This document shows positions 42,715 to 55,108 of a DNA stretch of 64,000 nt, piece by piece. A program made the translations under genes and the position numbers. Source of the DNA: Luteipulveratus halotolerans (GTDB lineage: Bacteria; Actinomycetota; Actinomycetes; Actinomycetales; Dermatophilaceae); NCBI RefSeq assembly GCF_001247745.1, contig NZ_LAIR01000002.1, positions 1,798,001-1,862,000 of the forward strand, given 5' to 3'. Position 1 is the first letter of the stretch. Each line of letters starts with the position of its first letter. Below the pieces are notes generated by a model. That model ran no database searches. It saw only the letters and a program-made list of their open reading frames with translations, and was not told where the DNA came from.

Positions 42715-44808
42715 TCAGAGCAGGCCGGGCTCGGGGTCCACCCGCACGCCGATGCTCACGAGGTCCTTGCGGGCACTTCGGGCGGCACGCATCGCTGTGA
42801 GACGCGCCAGGACGTCCGGGACCGCGGCATCCGCACATCGCAGCAGGGCTCGCTCGGCGTCCTCAGCGCCCGGGCGACCGACCGGCAACGGTCCGAGCAG
42901 CTCGACACCGTCTGGCAGGTGCAACGACTCGAGCGCGGCGGCCAGCGGGACGCGGGGCCCGGTGAGCTCGGCGACCCAGCGCGCGGGCGGCAGCTGCAGC
43001 TCGGCGCGTTCGGTGAACTCACGCTCCGCGAACCAGCCGGGCGCCCATCGGACCAGTGCTTCCACCGCGGGCAGCGTCGTGTGTGACGGGGCACCGCACA
43101 GGACCACCAGGCCGCCGGAGCGCGACGGTCGGGTGAGCGCCGCTGCGGCGGCCCACCGTCGTAGGGCCTCAGCCTGCGCGTCGAGCACCGGGCGTTCGAG
43201 CAGTGCCCACGCGTCCAGGAGCAGCGTCGCGGCGTAGCCGCCCTCGGCGATCGGCTCCGCGCCAGGAGTCGCGATGACCAGCGACGGCCCGGACCCCACC
43301 TCGCGCAGCATCTCGCCGGCCGCGGAACGGTGGACGGCGACCCCGGGAAACGCGCGTCCGAGCTCCTCGGCCGTACGCCGCGCTCCCACCACGGTCGACC
43401 GCAGCCGGGTGCCGTCGCACTCGGCACAGCGGAAGTCCACGACGGTGCGACCGCACCACCGGCACGCCGGTCGGTCACCCGCGGCCGCCAGCCCCAGTGG
43501 ACCGTGACACGTCGCGCACCGCGCCGGAGTGCGGCACTGCTGGCACGAGAGCGCGGGCAGGTAGCCCCGGCGCGGCACCTGCACGAGCACCGGTCCGGTC
43601 TGCAACGCCCGCTTGGCGGCCTGCCAGGCCCGCGTCGGCAGGTGCGCACGCGCAGCAGGACCGTCGCGCTCGACATCGCGCTCGTCTCCGGCGACCTCGA
43701 CCCTGGGCTGCGCACTGCGGTCACGCGGCACCTCGACCGGGCGGGCCCGGCCCGAGGCGAGCCACGACTGCACCTCAGCCGTGCGCGTGTGGCCACCGAT
43801 CACGAGAGCGGTGTGCTCCAGCTCGGCACGCAACGCCAGGACGCCGCGGGTGCCGGCGTAGGGCGCCCGTGGCTCACTCAGCGCGTCGTCACCGTCGTCC
43901 CAGCACACCAGGAGCCCGACGTCCTGCACGGGCGCGTACGCCGCTGCTCGGGTGCCGACGACGCACCGCACGTGGCCGCGCAGCACCTTCAACCACGCGG
44001 TGTAACGCGCCTGGGGGCCCTGCTCGGCGCTCAGCCGGACGTGCTGCCCCGGCCCGAGCACCTCACGCAGTGCTGCGTCGAGCCGGTCGACGTCGCGGCC
44101 GTCAGGGGCGACCAGCACGACACCGCGGCCGGCGGCGAGAGCCGTGAGTGCGAGCTGTGCCAGCGCGACCGGCCAGTCCTCACCCGGGTCGACCGTGGGG
44201 CGCGCGAGCCAGGACGCCGTGGGCGCCTCGCCGGCCGAGACCCGTGCCAGCAGTGCCGGGCCCGCGGGGTAGGCCCTCCAGGCGTCGGCGACCACCGCTG
44301 GAAGGGGTTCGGCCTCGGGCGCCTCGACGGGCAGGGCCTTCTCGGCGCGAGCGTGCCGAGGTGGGATCGCCAGCCGCAGTACGTCACCGAGGGTGCCGGC
44401 GTAGTGGTCGGCGACGCTTCGGCACAGCGCGAGCAGCGGTGGCGTGGCCACGCTCTCGGGGCTGACGACCTTGCGCAGCGGCGTCAGGCGTCCGGTGTGC
44501 TCCGCCTGTTCGCGACGTTCGAGCAGCAGACCGTCGACGTCCTTGCCGGCGAAGCGGACCTTCAGGCGGCACCCCGGCAGGGCTGCGTCGTCGAGGTCAC
44601 GGGGCACGAGGTACTCGAACGGGCGATCCAGGTGGGGCAGGCCCGTGTCGACCTGCACCAGCGCGACCGGCCGGGTCTCGGCGACGTCGACCCCGTCCGG
44701 AGGCCGCACGGGTGCAGGAGCCGCTCCGAGCAGCGCGAGCTGCTCGGAGCTCGCGCTGCCGTCAGCCTGCTCGCCCATGAGCGCAGTTCTATCGCGGACG
44801 CCGGACAT
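42715..44808 (-). CDS. priA: PriA-like primosomal protein N' (helicase motifs degenerate)
   Basis: About 697 residues. The N-terminal 3'-DNA-binding domain (ARPVALVQVDTGLPHLDRPFEYLVP) and eight zinc cysteines (CQQCRTPARCATC, CRWCG, CAEC) match PriA. The ATPase motifs do not: no GxTGSGKT loop appears, and the DEEH box position reads LLVCWDDGDDAL. This is the actinobacterial PriA form presumed to load DnaB without unwinding. I choose ATG 44808, with GGAG six bases upstream; ATG 44778 is an alternative lacking a site. It lies directly downstream of metK, past a strong terminator. Confidence 0.9.
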   Translation of the reverse strand: MSGVRDRTALMGEQADGSASSEQLALLGAAPAPVRPPDGVDVAETRPVALVQVDTGLPHLDRPFEYLVPRDLDDAALPGCRLKVRFAGKDVDGLLLERREQAEHTGRLTPLRKVVSPESVATPPLLALCRSVADHYAGTLGDVLRLAIPPRHARAEKALPVEAPEAEPLPAVVADAWRAYPAGPALLARVSAGEAPTASWLARPTVDPGEDWPVALAQLALTALAAGRGVVLVAPDGRDVDRLDAALREVLGPGQHVRLSAEQGPQARYTAWLKVLRGHVRCVVGTRAAAYAPVQDVGLLVCWDDGDDALSEPRAPYAGTRGVLALRAELEHTALVIGGHTRTAEVQSWLASGRARPVEVPRDRSAQPRVEVAGDERDVERDGPAARAHLPTRAWQAAKRALQTGPVLVQVPRRGYLPALSCQQCRTPARCATCHGPLGLAAAGDRPACRWCGRTVVDFRCAECDGTRLRSTVVGARRTAEELGRAFPGVAVHRSAAGEMLREVGSGPSLVIATPGAEPIAEGGYAATLLLDAWALLERPVLDAQAEALRRWAAAAALTRPSRSGGLVVLCGAPSHTTLPAVEALVRWAPGWFAEREFTERAELQLPPARWVAELTGPRVPLAAALESLHLPDGVELLGPLPVGRPGAEDAERALLRCADAAVPDVLARLTAMRAARSARKDLVSIGVRVDPEPGLL

Positions 44809-44829
44809 CCGGCGCTCCGGGTGCGGGTA

Positions 44830-44870
44830 CGACGACGCCGCACCACCTCGAGGGCGGTGCGGCGTCGTCG
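44830..44870 (-). terminator. strong terminator after metK
   Basis: A perfect 15-bp stem (44830-44844 with 44856-44870) and an 11-base loop, 12 bases past the metK stop. There is no U-tail, which is usual for actinobacterial L-shaped terminators. Just beyond it lies the priA ribosome site, so priA either has its own promoter or depends on read-through. Confidence 0.8.
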
Positions 44871-44882
44871 GTGCGCGAGTGG

Positions 44883-46103
44883 TCAGCCGCGGACGGCCTT
44901 CTGCAGGGCCTCGACCTTGTCGGTCTGCTCCCAGGTGAACGGGCGCTCGATGCCCTCGACAGCGGTGCGGCCGAAGTGACCGTAGGCAGCCGTGGGCTTG
45001 TAGATCGGGCGCAGCAGGTCGAGCTCGTGGATGAGCGCGGCCGGGCGCAGGTCGAACACCGACGTGATCGCGGCCTGGATCTTGTCCAGGGGCGCGGTCT
45101 CGGTGCCGAACGTCTCGATGTACAGGCCGACGGGCTGCGCCTTGCCGATGGCGTAGGCCACCTGCACCTCGCAGCGCTTGGCCAGCCCGGCGGCCACGAC
45201 GTTCTTGGCGACCCATCGCATCGTGTAGGCAGCCGAGCGGTCGACCTTCGAGGGGTCCTTGCCGGAGAAGGCGCCACCACCGTGGCGGGCCATGCCGCCG
45301 TAGGTGTCGACGATGATCTTGCGGCCGGTCAGGCCCGCGTCACCCATCGGGCCGCCGATGACGAACTTGCCCGTCGGGTTGATGTAGCTCTTGTAGCCCG
45401 CGGTGTCCAGGGTGCTGCCCTCGGCGGCGAGGTCCTCCAGCACCGGGTCGATGACGAACTTCTTGATGTCGGGCTCGAGCAGCGTGTCGAGGGAGATGTC
45501 CTCAGCGTGCTGGGTCGAGAGCACCACGGTGTCGAGCGAGACGGCCTTGTCGCCCTCGTAGCCGATCGTCACCTGGGTCTTGCCGTCGGGCCGCAGGTAG
45601 GCGAGCTGGCCCTCCTTGCGGACCTGGGTCAGCCGCTCCGAGAGCCGGTGCGCCAGGTAGATCGGCAGCGGCATCAGCTCGGCGGTGTCGTCGCAGGCGT
45701 AGCCGAACATGAGGCCCTGGTCGCCCGCGCCCTGCTGGTCGTACGCGTGCTCGGCCCCATCCGTACGACGCTCGTGGGCCGTGTCGACGCCCTGGGCGAT
45801 GTCGGGCGACTGCTGACCGATGGAGATCGACACACCACAGGACTGGCCGTCGAAGCCCTTGGCCGAGGAGTCGTAGCCGATCCCGACGATGGTGTCGCGC
45901 ACGATCTTGGCGATGTCGACGTAGCCGGAGGTGCTCACCTCACCGGCGACGTGGACCAGGCCGGTGGTGACCATGGTCTCGACCGCAACGCGAGCAGCAG
46001 GGTCCTGGGCGAGCATCGCATCGAGGATCGAGTCACTGATCTGGTCACAGATCTTGTCCGGGTGACCCTCGGTGACGGACTCGGACGTGAAGAGGCGTGC
46101 CAC
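44883..46103 (-). CDS. metK: S-adenosylmethionine synthetase
   Basis: A 406-residue enzyme making SAM from methionine and ATP. Motifs: [17 protein letters not shown], the ATP loop [12 protein letters not shown], and the phosphate loop [19 protein letters not shown] 46103 is fixed by GGAG five to six bases upstream. The 63-base gap to coaBC is too short for, and shows no sign of, a SAM riboswitch. SAM from this enzyme feeds the many SAM users nearby (RsmB, FbiC, the methyltransferase). Confidence 0.97.
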   Translation of the reverse strand: MARLFTSESVTEGHPDKICDQISDSILDAMLAQDPAARVAVETMVTTGLVHVAGEVSTSGYVDIAKIVRDTIVGIGYDSSAKGFDGQSCGVSISIGQQSPDIAQGVDTAHERRTDGAEHAYDQQGAGDQGLMFGYACDDTAELMPLPIYLAHRLSERLTQVRKEGQLAYLRPDGKTQVTIGYEGDKAVSLDTVVLSTQHAEDISLDTLLEPDIKKFVIDPVLEDLAAEGSTLDTAGYKSYINPTGKFVIGGPMGDAGLTGRKIIVDTYGGMARHGGGAFSGKDPSKVDRSAAYTMRWVAKNVVAAGLAKRCEVQVAYAIGKAQPVGLYIETFGTETAPLDKIQAAITSVFDLRPAALIHELDLLRPIYKPTAAYGHFGRTAVEGIERPFTWEQTDKVEALQKAVRG

Positions 46104-46166
46104 GAATTCTCCTACTCGGTTGCAGCGGCTGCTGACGACGCGGCCCCTGACCACGTCGCGGCGAGT

Positions 46167-47384
46167 CTAGGACGTCCGGACCAGCGGGAGGACCGCATCC
46201 CAGACCGCAGTTGCGACCGCGGACTTGGAAGCGGGCCCGATCGTGGTGACGTCAGGGGTGTCACGACGCAGCAGATGGACCGTCGTGTCGTCCTGTCCGA
46301 ACGTCACCCCGTCGCCGACCTCGTTGGCGACGAGCAGGTCACAGCCCTTGCGCTCGAGCTTGGCGCGCGCGTGGGTGATGACGTCGCCGTTCTGGTCGCC
46401 GGTCTCTGCGGCGAAACCCACGATGACCGGACGCGATGCGTCGGCGCGACGCTGGACCAGGTCGACCAGGATGTCAGGGTTGCGGACCAGCTCGACGGTC
46501 GGCGCAGCGTCAGGATCAGCTGCGTCGTGGGTCTTCTTGATCTTGGTGCCGGACACGTGCGCGGGCCGGAAGTCCGCGACGGCAGCGGCCATGACGACCA
46601 CGTCGGCCCGGGTCGCGAGCACCTGCTCACGCAGCTGCAGCGCGGTCTCGACCTGCACGAGGTCGACCCCGGCCGGAGTCGGGAGCGACGAGCTGGAGAT
46701 CAGTGTGACCTTGGCGCCGCGACGGGCTGCGACCTCAGCGAGGGCGTAGCCCTGCTTGCCGCTCGAACGGTTGCCGAGGTAGCGGACCGGGTCGAGGGGC
46801 TCACGCGTGCCACCAGCCGTGACGACGACGTGGACGCCGGTGAGGTCGTCGTCCTGCGGGCCGCCGAGAACCTGCTCGCAGAACGTCGCGATGTCCTCCG
46901 GCTCGGGCAGACGTCCGGGGCCGCTGTCGGCGCCGGTCAGACGACCCGACGCCGGGTCCATCACGTGGACACCACGGGAGCGCAACGTCTCGACGTTGGC
47001 CTCGGTGGCGGGGTGCTGCCACATCTCGGTGTGCATCGCCGGGGCGATCACCACGGGACAGCGGGCCGTGAGCAGCGTGGTGCTGAGCAGGTCGTCGGCC
47101 AGGCCGTGCGCGGCCTTGGCGATCAGGTCAGCGGTCGCGGGCGCGACGACGACCAGGTCGGCCTCCTGGCCGATCCGCACGTGCGGCACCTGGTGGACGT
47201 CGGTCCACACGTCGGTCGCCACCGCCTTGCCCGACAGCGCGGCCCAGGTCGGGGCGCCGACGAACTCCAGGGCGGCGGCCGTCGGCACGACGGTCACGTC
47301 GTAGCCGGACTCGGTGAACCGGCGCAGCAGCGATGCCGCCTTGTAGGCGGCGATGCCGCCGCTGACGCCGAGGACGATCTTCAT
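46167..47384 (-). CDS. coaBC: bifunctional phosphopantothenoylcysteine decarboxylase / phosphopantothenate-cysteine ligase
   Basis: A 405-residue fusion for two steps of coenzyme A synthesis. The N-terminal flavoprotein decarboxylase has VLGVSGGIAAYKA, APATADLIAK and PAMHTEMWQHPAT. The C-terminal ligase starts near 190 with VVVTAGGTREPLDPVRYLGN and RSSGKQG, then MAAAVADFRP and KIKK. The flap segment reads GRLTGADSGPGRLPEP, without the cysteine found there in E. coli Dfp. ATG 47384 gives the standard start; GTG 47390 is possible. Confidence 0.95.
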   Translation of the reverse strand: MKIVLGVSGGIAAYKAASLLRRFTESGYDVTVVPTAAALEFVGAPTWAALSGKAVATDVWTDVHQVPHVRIGQEADLVVVAPATADLIAKAAHGLADDLLSTTLLTARCPVVIAPAMHTEMWQHPATEANVETLRSRGVHVMDPASGRLTGADSGPGRLPEPEDIATFCEQVLGGPQDDDLTGVHVVVTAGGTREPLDPVRYLGNRSSGKQGYALAEVAARRGAKVTLISSSSLPTPAGVDLVQVETALQLREQVLATRADVVVMAAAVADFRPAHVSGTKIKKTHDAADPDAAPTVELVRNPDILVDLVQRRADASRPVIVGFAAETGDQNGDVITHARAKLERKGCDLLVANEVGDGVTFGQDDTTVHLLRRDTPDVTTIGPASKSAVATAVWDAVLPLVRTS

Positions 47385-47419
47385 CTGCACGAAGCGGGTC
47401 GGACCGAGGCCGCGAGGCC

Positions 47420-47683
47420 TCAGGCCTCCTGCTTCTCCATCGTCAGCAGGCGCTCGTTGATCTCACGCAGAGACACCGACAGCGGCTTGTCGTTGACCTG
47501 GCTGTCGACGAGCGGGCCGACGTACTCGAGCAGGCCCTCGGACAGCTGGGAGTAGTACGCGTTGATCTGCCGCGCGCGCTTGGCCGAGTAGATGACCAGG
47601 GCGTACTTGGAGTCGGCGACCTCCAGCAGGTCGTCGATCGGCGGGTTGGTGATGCCCTCGGGGGCAGCCTTCGTGCCAGACAC
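47420..47683 (-). CDS. rpoZ: RNA polymerase omega subunit
   Basis: An 87-residue small subunit that helps fold and assemble the beta' subunit. The conserved core is [31 protein letters not shown]. It lies between gmk and coaBC in the order gmk-rpoZ-coaBC, standard in actinobacteria, and gmk precedes it by 15 bases. Confidence 0.95.
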   Translation of the reverse strand: MSGTKAAPEGITNPPIDDLLEVADSKYALVIYSAKRARQINAYYSQLSEGLLEYVGPLVDSQVNDKPLSVSLREINERLLTMEKQEA

Positions 47684-47698
47684 GAGCGAGTCTCGCTT

Positions 47699-48271
47699 TC
47701 AGTGGGTGGGGTTGCGCATCAATGATACGAGTTCCTCGGCCGCACGCCGAACGTCGTCGTTGACGATCGTGGTGTCGAACTCGCTGACGGCCGCGAGCTC
47801 GGTCCGTGCGGTCTGCAGCCGGACGTCCTGCTCGTCGGCTGTCTCGGTGCCACGACCGACCAGTCGACGAACCAGCTCGTCCCACGACGGGGGCTCCAGG
47901 AAGACGAGGTATGCCTCGGGCATGCGCTCCTTGACCTGGCGGGCGCCCTGCAGGTCGATCTCGAGCAGCGGCAGCCGACCCGCTGCGATCGCGTCCAGCA
48001 CCGGCTGCCGCGGAGTGCCGTAGCTGGCGCGGCCGTGGACCACGGCGTACTCGAGCAGCTCACCCTCGCTCGCCATGCGTGCGAACTCGGCGTCGGAGAC
48101 GAAGTGGTAGTGGACACCGTCGACCTCACCCGGACGCGGGCTGCGCGTGGTCGCCGAGACCGACAGCCAGACCTCGGGGAAGTTCTCGCGGACGTACGCG
48201 GCGACGGTGCCCTTGCCGACGGCAGTAGGCCCAGCGAGAACGACGAGACGCCCGGAATGCGTTGGTACCAC
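47699..48271 (-). CDS. gmk: guanylate kinase
   Basis: A 190-residue enzyme phosphorylating GMP to GDP. Walker A is GPTAVGKGT (14-22), a small variant of GPSGVGKGT. SVSATTRSPRPGEVDGVHYHFV is the GMP-binding signature, and LEIDLQGARQVK holds the catalytic acids. I set the start at GTG 48271, seven bases after mihF, though only a weak site precedes it; the open frame upstream lies in mihF. Confidence 0.95.
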   Translation of the reverse strand: MVPTHSGRLVVLAGPTAVGKGTVAAYVRENFPEVWLSVSATTRSPRPGEVDGVHYHFVSDAEFARMASEGELLEYAVVHGRASYGTPRQPVLDAIAAGRLPLLEIDLQGARQVKERMPEAYLVFLEPPSWDELVRRLVGRGTETADEQDVRLQTARTELAAVSEFDTTIVNDDVRRAAEELVSLMRNPTH

Positions 48272-48278
48272 TACGTGC

Positions 48279-48596
48279 TCAGGCCTGCTCGAAACGACCG
48301 AGCAGGGCCGAGATCTGGTTGGCGCCCAGGCCGCGGACACGGCGGCTCTCGGAGATGCCGATCTCCTCCATGATCTGGCGAGCGCGCACCCGCCCGACAC
48401 CGGGCATCGACTCCAGCAGTGCGGAGACCTTCATCTTGCCGATGACCTCGTTGTCGCGGCCGGCCTCGATCACCTCGCGCAACGAGCCCTGGGCGTACTT
48501 CAGCCGGTTCTTGACCGCAGCGCGCTCGCGACGAGCCCGCGCCGCCTTCTCCAACGCCTCCGCACGCTGCTCGGGTGTCAAGGGCGGAAGGGCCAC
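48279..48596 (-). CDS. mihF: integration host factor, actinobacterial type (mIHF)
   Basis: A 105-residue nucleoid protein with an Arg/Ala-rich N-terminal helix (PEQRAEALEKAARARRERAAVKNRLKYA) and a helix-two-turn-helix DNA-binding core (VIGKMKVSALLESMPGVGRVRARQIMEEIGI). It is unrelated to proteobacterial IHF. It precedes gmk as in mycobacteria and streptomycetes. Start GTG 48596. Its promoter must lie in the 198-base gap shared with the divergent sigma-factor gene. Confidence 0.95.
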   Translation of the reverse strand: MALPPLTPEQRAEALEKAARARRERAAVKNRLKYAQGSLREVIEAGRDNEVIGKMKVSALLESMPGVGRVRARQIMEEIGISESRRVRGLGANQISALLGRFEQA

Positions 48597-48726
48597 GGGC
48601 GGACTCCTAGGGTCAGACGGACGACGGCGACGCCCGGCAGGACATCTTCGGGCTCTACCGGAACCTAGCGAGTCAGCATCCGGCCAGGCAACGCGGCGTC
48701 CGCTCCGACACCCTGCACCGGGTGCA

Positions 48727-48757
48727 TGTCACACCTCGCGCTGAGGTGCGTGTCACC
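48727..48757 (+). promoter_or_regulatory. TGTCACA direct repeats and inverted repeat upstream of the ECF41-type sigma gene
   Basis: TGTCACA (48727-48733) matches the known -35 of ECF41 promoters. A near copy, TGTCACC, lies at 48751-48757. Between them CACCTC and GAGGTG (48732-48748) form an inverted repeat. A CGTG at 48749-48752 is close to the CGTC -10, but the spacing is about 15, not the usual 16. Autoregulation is plausible. Confidence 0.4.
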
Positions 48758-48794
48758 TCCCATGACACGATCATGGCGACCACAGGGAGAGACG

Positions 48795-49694
48795 ATGACC
48801 CACCTCGAGGACGACCACACCGCCCTGGCCGAGGAGTTCATGCAGGTACGACCCCGGCTGGTCGGCGCGGCGTACCGCATCGTCGGCGGCATCGCCGACG
48901 CCGAGGACGTGGTGCAGGAGGCCTGGCTGCGCTGGTCGGGCGTCGACCGGTCGCAGGCGCGTGACGCGACGGCGTACCTCCTCACCGTGACCACCCGCCT
49001 GGCGCTGAACCGCCTTCGACAGCAACGCAGTCGCCGCGAGGACTACGTCGGCCCCTGGTTGCCCGAGCCGAGCGACGAGATGGACGTCGAGGCCTCGGTC
49101 GAGATGTCGGAGTCGGTGTCGATGGCCATGATGGTCGTGCTCGAGACACTGACGCCGCTGGAGCGGGCGACGTTCGTGCTGCACGACGTCTTCGGGCTGA
49201 CGTACTCCGAGGTGGCACGGGCGATCGATCGCTCTGACGCCGCTGCCCGTCAGCTCGGCCACCGGGCTCGGTCGCACGTCGAGGCGAGGCGTCCGCGCCA
49301 GGTCGTCGACCGCGTGCGGCACCGTGAGGTCACCGACCGGTTCGTGCAGGCGGCGTCGACCGGCGACATCGCCGGACTGCTGGAGCTGCTCGCACCCGAG
49401 GTCGTCCTGGTGTCCGACGGCGGAGGCTTCCGACAGGCAGCCCTGCGTCCTGTCGAGGGCGCGGACAAGGTGTCGCGCTTCATCGCCGGCACGGTACGCA
49501 AGGGCGGTGGTGGTGCAGACCTCGCCATCGACGTGCTGCGTGTCAACGGCGAGTCGGCCATCGTCGTCACCCAGGGCGACGACCTGGACTCGGTGTGCTT
49601 CCTCACGGTCGAGGAGACCGGCATCACGGCGCTCCACCTCGTCCGCAACCCGCACAAGCTCGGTGGGGTGCGGGCGTCCGCCGCCCGCGGCTGA
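48795..49694 (+). CDS. RNA polymerase sigma factor, ECF41/SigJ type
   Basis: A 299-residue ECF sigma factor with a C-terminal SnoaL-like extension that replaces an anti-sigma factor. Region 2 is about 16-80 (ADAEDVVQEAWLRW), region 4 about 110-170 (RATFVLHDVFGLTYSEVARA). The ECF41 hallmarks are all present: linker WLPEP (88-92), DGGG (208-211) and NPHKL (285-289, usual NPDKL). ATG 48795 has GGGAGA upstream. ECF41 genes are normally next to an oxidoreductase or carboxymuconolactone decarboxylase gene; none is adjacent here. Confidence 0.9.
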   Translation: MTHLEDDHTALAEEFMQVRPRLVGAAYRIVGGIADAEDVVQEAWLRWSGVDRSQARDATAYLLTVTTRLALNRLRQQRSRREDYVGPWLPEPSDEMDVEASVEMSESVSMAMMVVLETLTPLERATFVLHDVFGLTYSEVARAIDRSDAAARQLGHRARSHVEARRPRQVVDRVRHREVTDRFVQAASTGDIAGLLELLAPEVVLVSDGGGFRQAALRPVEGADKVSRFIAGTVRKGGGGADLAIDVLRVNGESAIVVTQGDDLDSVCFLTVEETGITALHLVRNPHKLGGVRASAARG

Positions 49695-49710
49695 CGCTGC
49701 GGGCTCGGGC

Positions 49711-50576
49711 TCAGCGCCCGATCGACGCAGCCTCCTCGACGGCTGCGTCGGTCGCCGCCCGCAGGGCCGCGACGTCCGGGCCGTGACCGAGCAGGCTGCG
49801 CGAGGCCGCCGGCAGCACCTGGCCCTCCGCCGCGCCGAAGCCACGGCGCACGTCGTCGATCGTCGCGCCCTGGGCGCCGAGACCCGGGGCGAGCAGCGGA
49901 GCCCGGCTGGTGACCAGCGCGTCGGTGAGCCCGAGCTCGGCGAGGTCCTTGCCGACCGTCGCGCCGGTGACCAGACCGAAGCTGCCGAGGGCTGCGTCCT
50001 CAGCCGCGTTGAGACGGGACACCCCCTCGATCATCGAGGCCGCCACCGTGCGCCCGTCGGCAACCGCATGCTGCACGGACGCGCCCTCAGGATTGGAGGT
50101 CATGGCGAGCACGAACAGACCACGCCCCGTCTGCTGTGCCAGCTCGATCGCCGGGTCGAGCGAGCCGAACCCGAGGTACGGGCTGACGGTGATCGCGTCC
50201 GCCCGCAGCGACGAGTCGTCGCGCAGGTAGGCGTCCGCGTACGCCGCCATCGTCGATCCGATGTCGCCTCGCTTGATGTCGAGCAGGCTGAGCGTTCCGG
50301 CCTCACGCAGAGCGGCGAGCGTGTCCTCCAGCACGGCGACTCCACGGGAGCCGTGCCGCTCGAAGAACGCCGACTGCGGCTTGACGATCGCCACCCGGCC
50401 GGCGTACGCCTCGACGCACGTCTGCGCGAACGCTCGCAGACCGTCGGCGTCGTCGCTCAGACCCCAGGCCTCCAGGAGCGCCGCGTGCGGGTCGATGCCC
50501 GCGCACAACGGACCGTGCGCAGCGACCGCTGCACTCAGTCGGTCACCGAATGTCGTTGCAGCAGAACCGGACTCGC

Positions 50577-50580
<4 letters not shown>
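49711..50580 (-). CDS. pyrF: orotidine 5'-phosphate decarboxylase (type 2)
   Basis: A 289-residue enzyme making UMP from [24 protein letters not shown] holds the catalytic Lys/Asp array, [17 protein letters not shown] the N-terminal substrate site, and [12 protein letters not shown] is typical of the long type 2 form found in mycobacteria and other actinobacteria. ATG 50580 overlaps the carB stop as ATGA. It is last of the pyr operon. Confidence 0.95.
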
Positions 50581-53950
<3,370 letters not shown>

Positions 53951-53951
<1 letters not shown>

Positions 53952-55108
53952 CAGGCCTGACCCTTCTTTCCCATGAGGTCGATGAACCGGTCGAACAGGT
54001 AGGCCGCGTCGTGCGGACCGGCGGCCGCCTCCGGGTGGTACTGGACCGAGTACGCAGGGATGTCAAGGCATTCCAGCCCCTCGACCACGTCGTCGTTGAG
54101 GCAGACGTGCGAGACCCGCACGCGACCGTACGACGTGCCGTGGGCCGCGTCGGACGGCGCGACGGTCTCACCGTCGAGAGGCGCGTCGACCGCGAACCCG
54201 TGGTTGTGCGCGGTGACCTCGACCTTGCCGGTGGTCCGGTCCATGACCGGTTGGTTGATGCCGCGGTGGCCGTACTTGAGCTTGAACGTGCCGAAGCCGA
54301 GCGCGCGGCCGAGGATCTGGTTGCCGAAGCAGATGCCGAAGAACGGCAGCCGTGCGTCGAGCACCTGCCGCAGGACGTCGACCTGCGGCGCGGTCGAGGG
54401 GTCACCGGGCCCGTTGGAGAAGAACACCCCATCGGGCTCGACCGCCTGGATCTGCTCGAAGGTCGCGTCGGCGGGCAGGACGTGCACCTCGATGCCCCGC
54501 TCGGCCATCCGCTGCGGCGTCATCGCCTTGATGCCGAGGTCGAGCGCGGCGACGGTGAAACGCTTGTCACCCTGGGCGGGCACGACATAGGTCTCATCGG
54601 TCGAGACCTCGGACGCCAGCTCGGAGCCGGCCATCTCGGGAGCGTCCTGGACCCGTGACACGAGGTCGTCCGTACGGCCCTCGAGGTGGTCACCGCTGAA
54701 GATGCCGACGCGCATCGCACCGCGCTCGCGCAGGTGGCGGGTGAGCGCGCGGGTGTCGATGTCGCAGATGCCGACGACGCCCTGGTCGCGCAGGTCGTCC
54801 TCGAGCGTACGGACCGAGCGCCAGCTCGAGGGTCGGATGGCGGGGTCGCGCACGACGTAGCCCGCCACCCAGATGCGGCTGGACTCACCGTCCTCGTCGT
54901 TGACGCCGGTGTTGCCGACGTGCGGGGCCGTCATGACCACGACCTGACGGTGATAGCTCGGGTCGGTGATCGTCTCCTGATAGCCGGTCATGCCGGTGGA
55001 GAAGACGCCCTCCCCCACGGTGGTGCCGACCGCGCCGTAGGCGAGGCCCGAGAACGTACGGCCGTCCTCGAGGACGAGCACTGCCGGCTCGCGCTGCTGG
55101 GTCGTCAT
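53951..55108 (-). CDS. carA: carbamoyl-phosphate synthase small subunit
   Basis: A 385-residue glutaminase supplying ammonia to CarB. The nucleophile Cys260 is in [10 protein letters not shown], which reads FGN where LGH is most common. The His/Glu of the triad are in [11 protein letters not shown]. The N-terminal half has [31 protein letters not shown] and [23 protein letters not shown] 55108 overlaps the pyrC stop. Confidence 0.96.

Noticed and set aside
46104..46166. SAM riboswitch before metK
   Set aside because: Only 63 bases separate coaBC and metK and none of the SAM-I/II/IV core sequences is visible.
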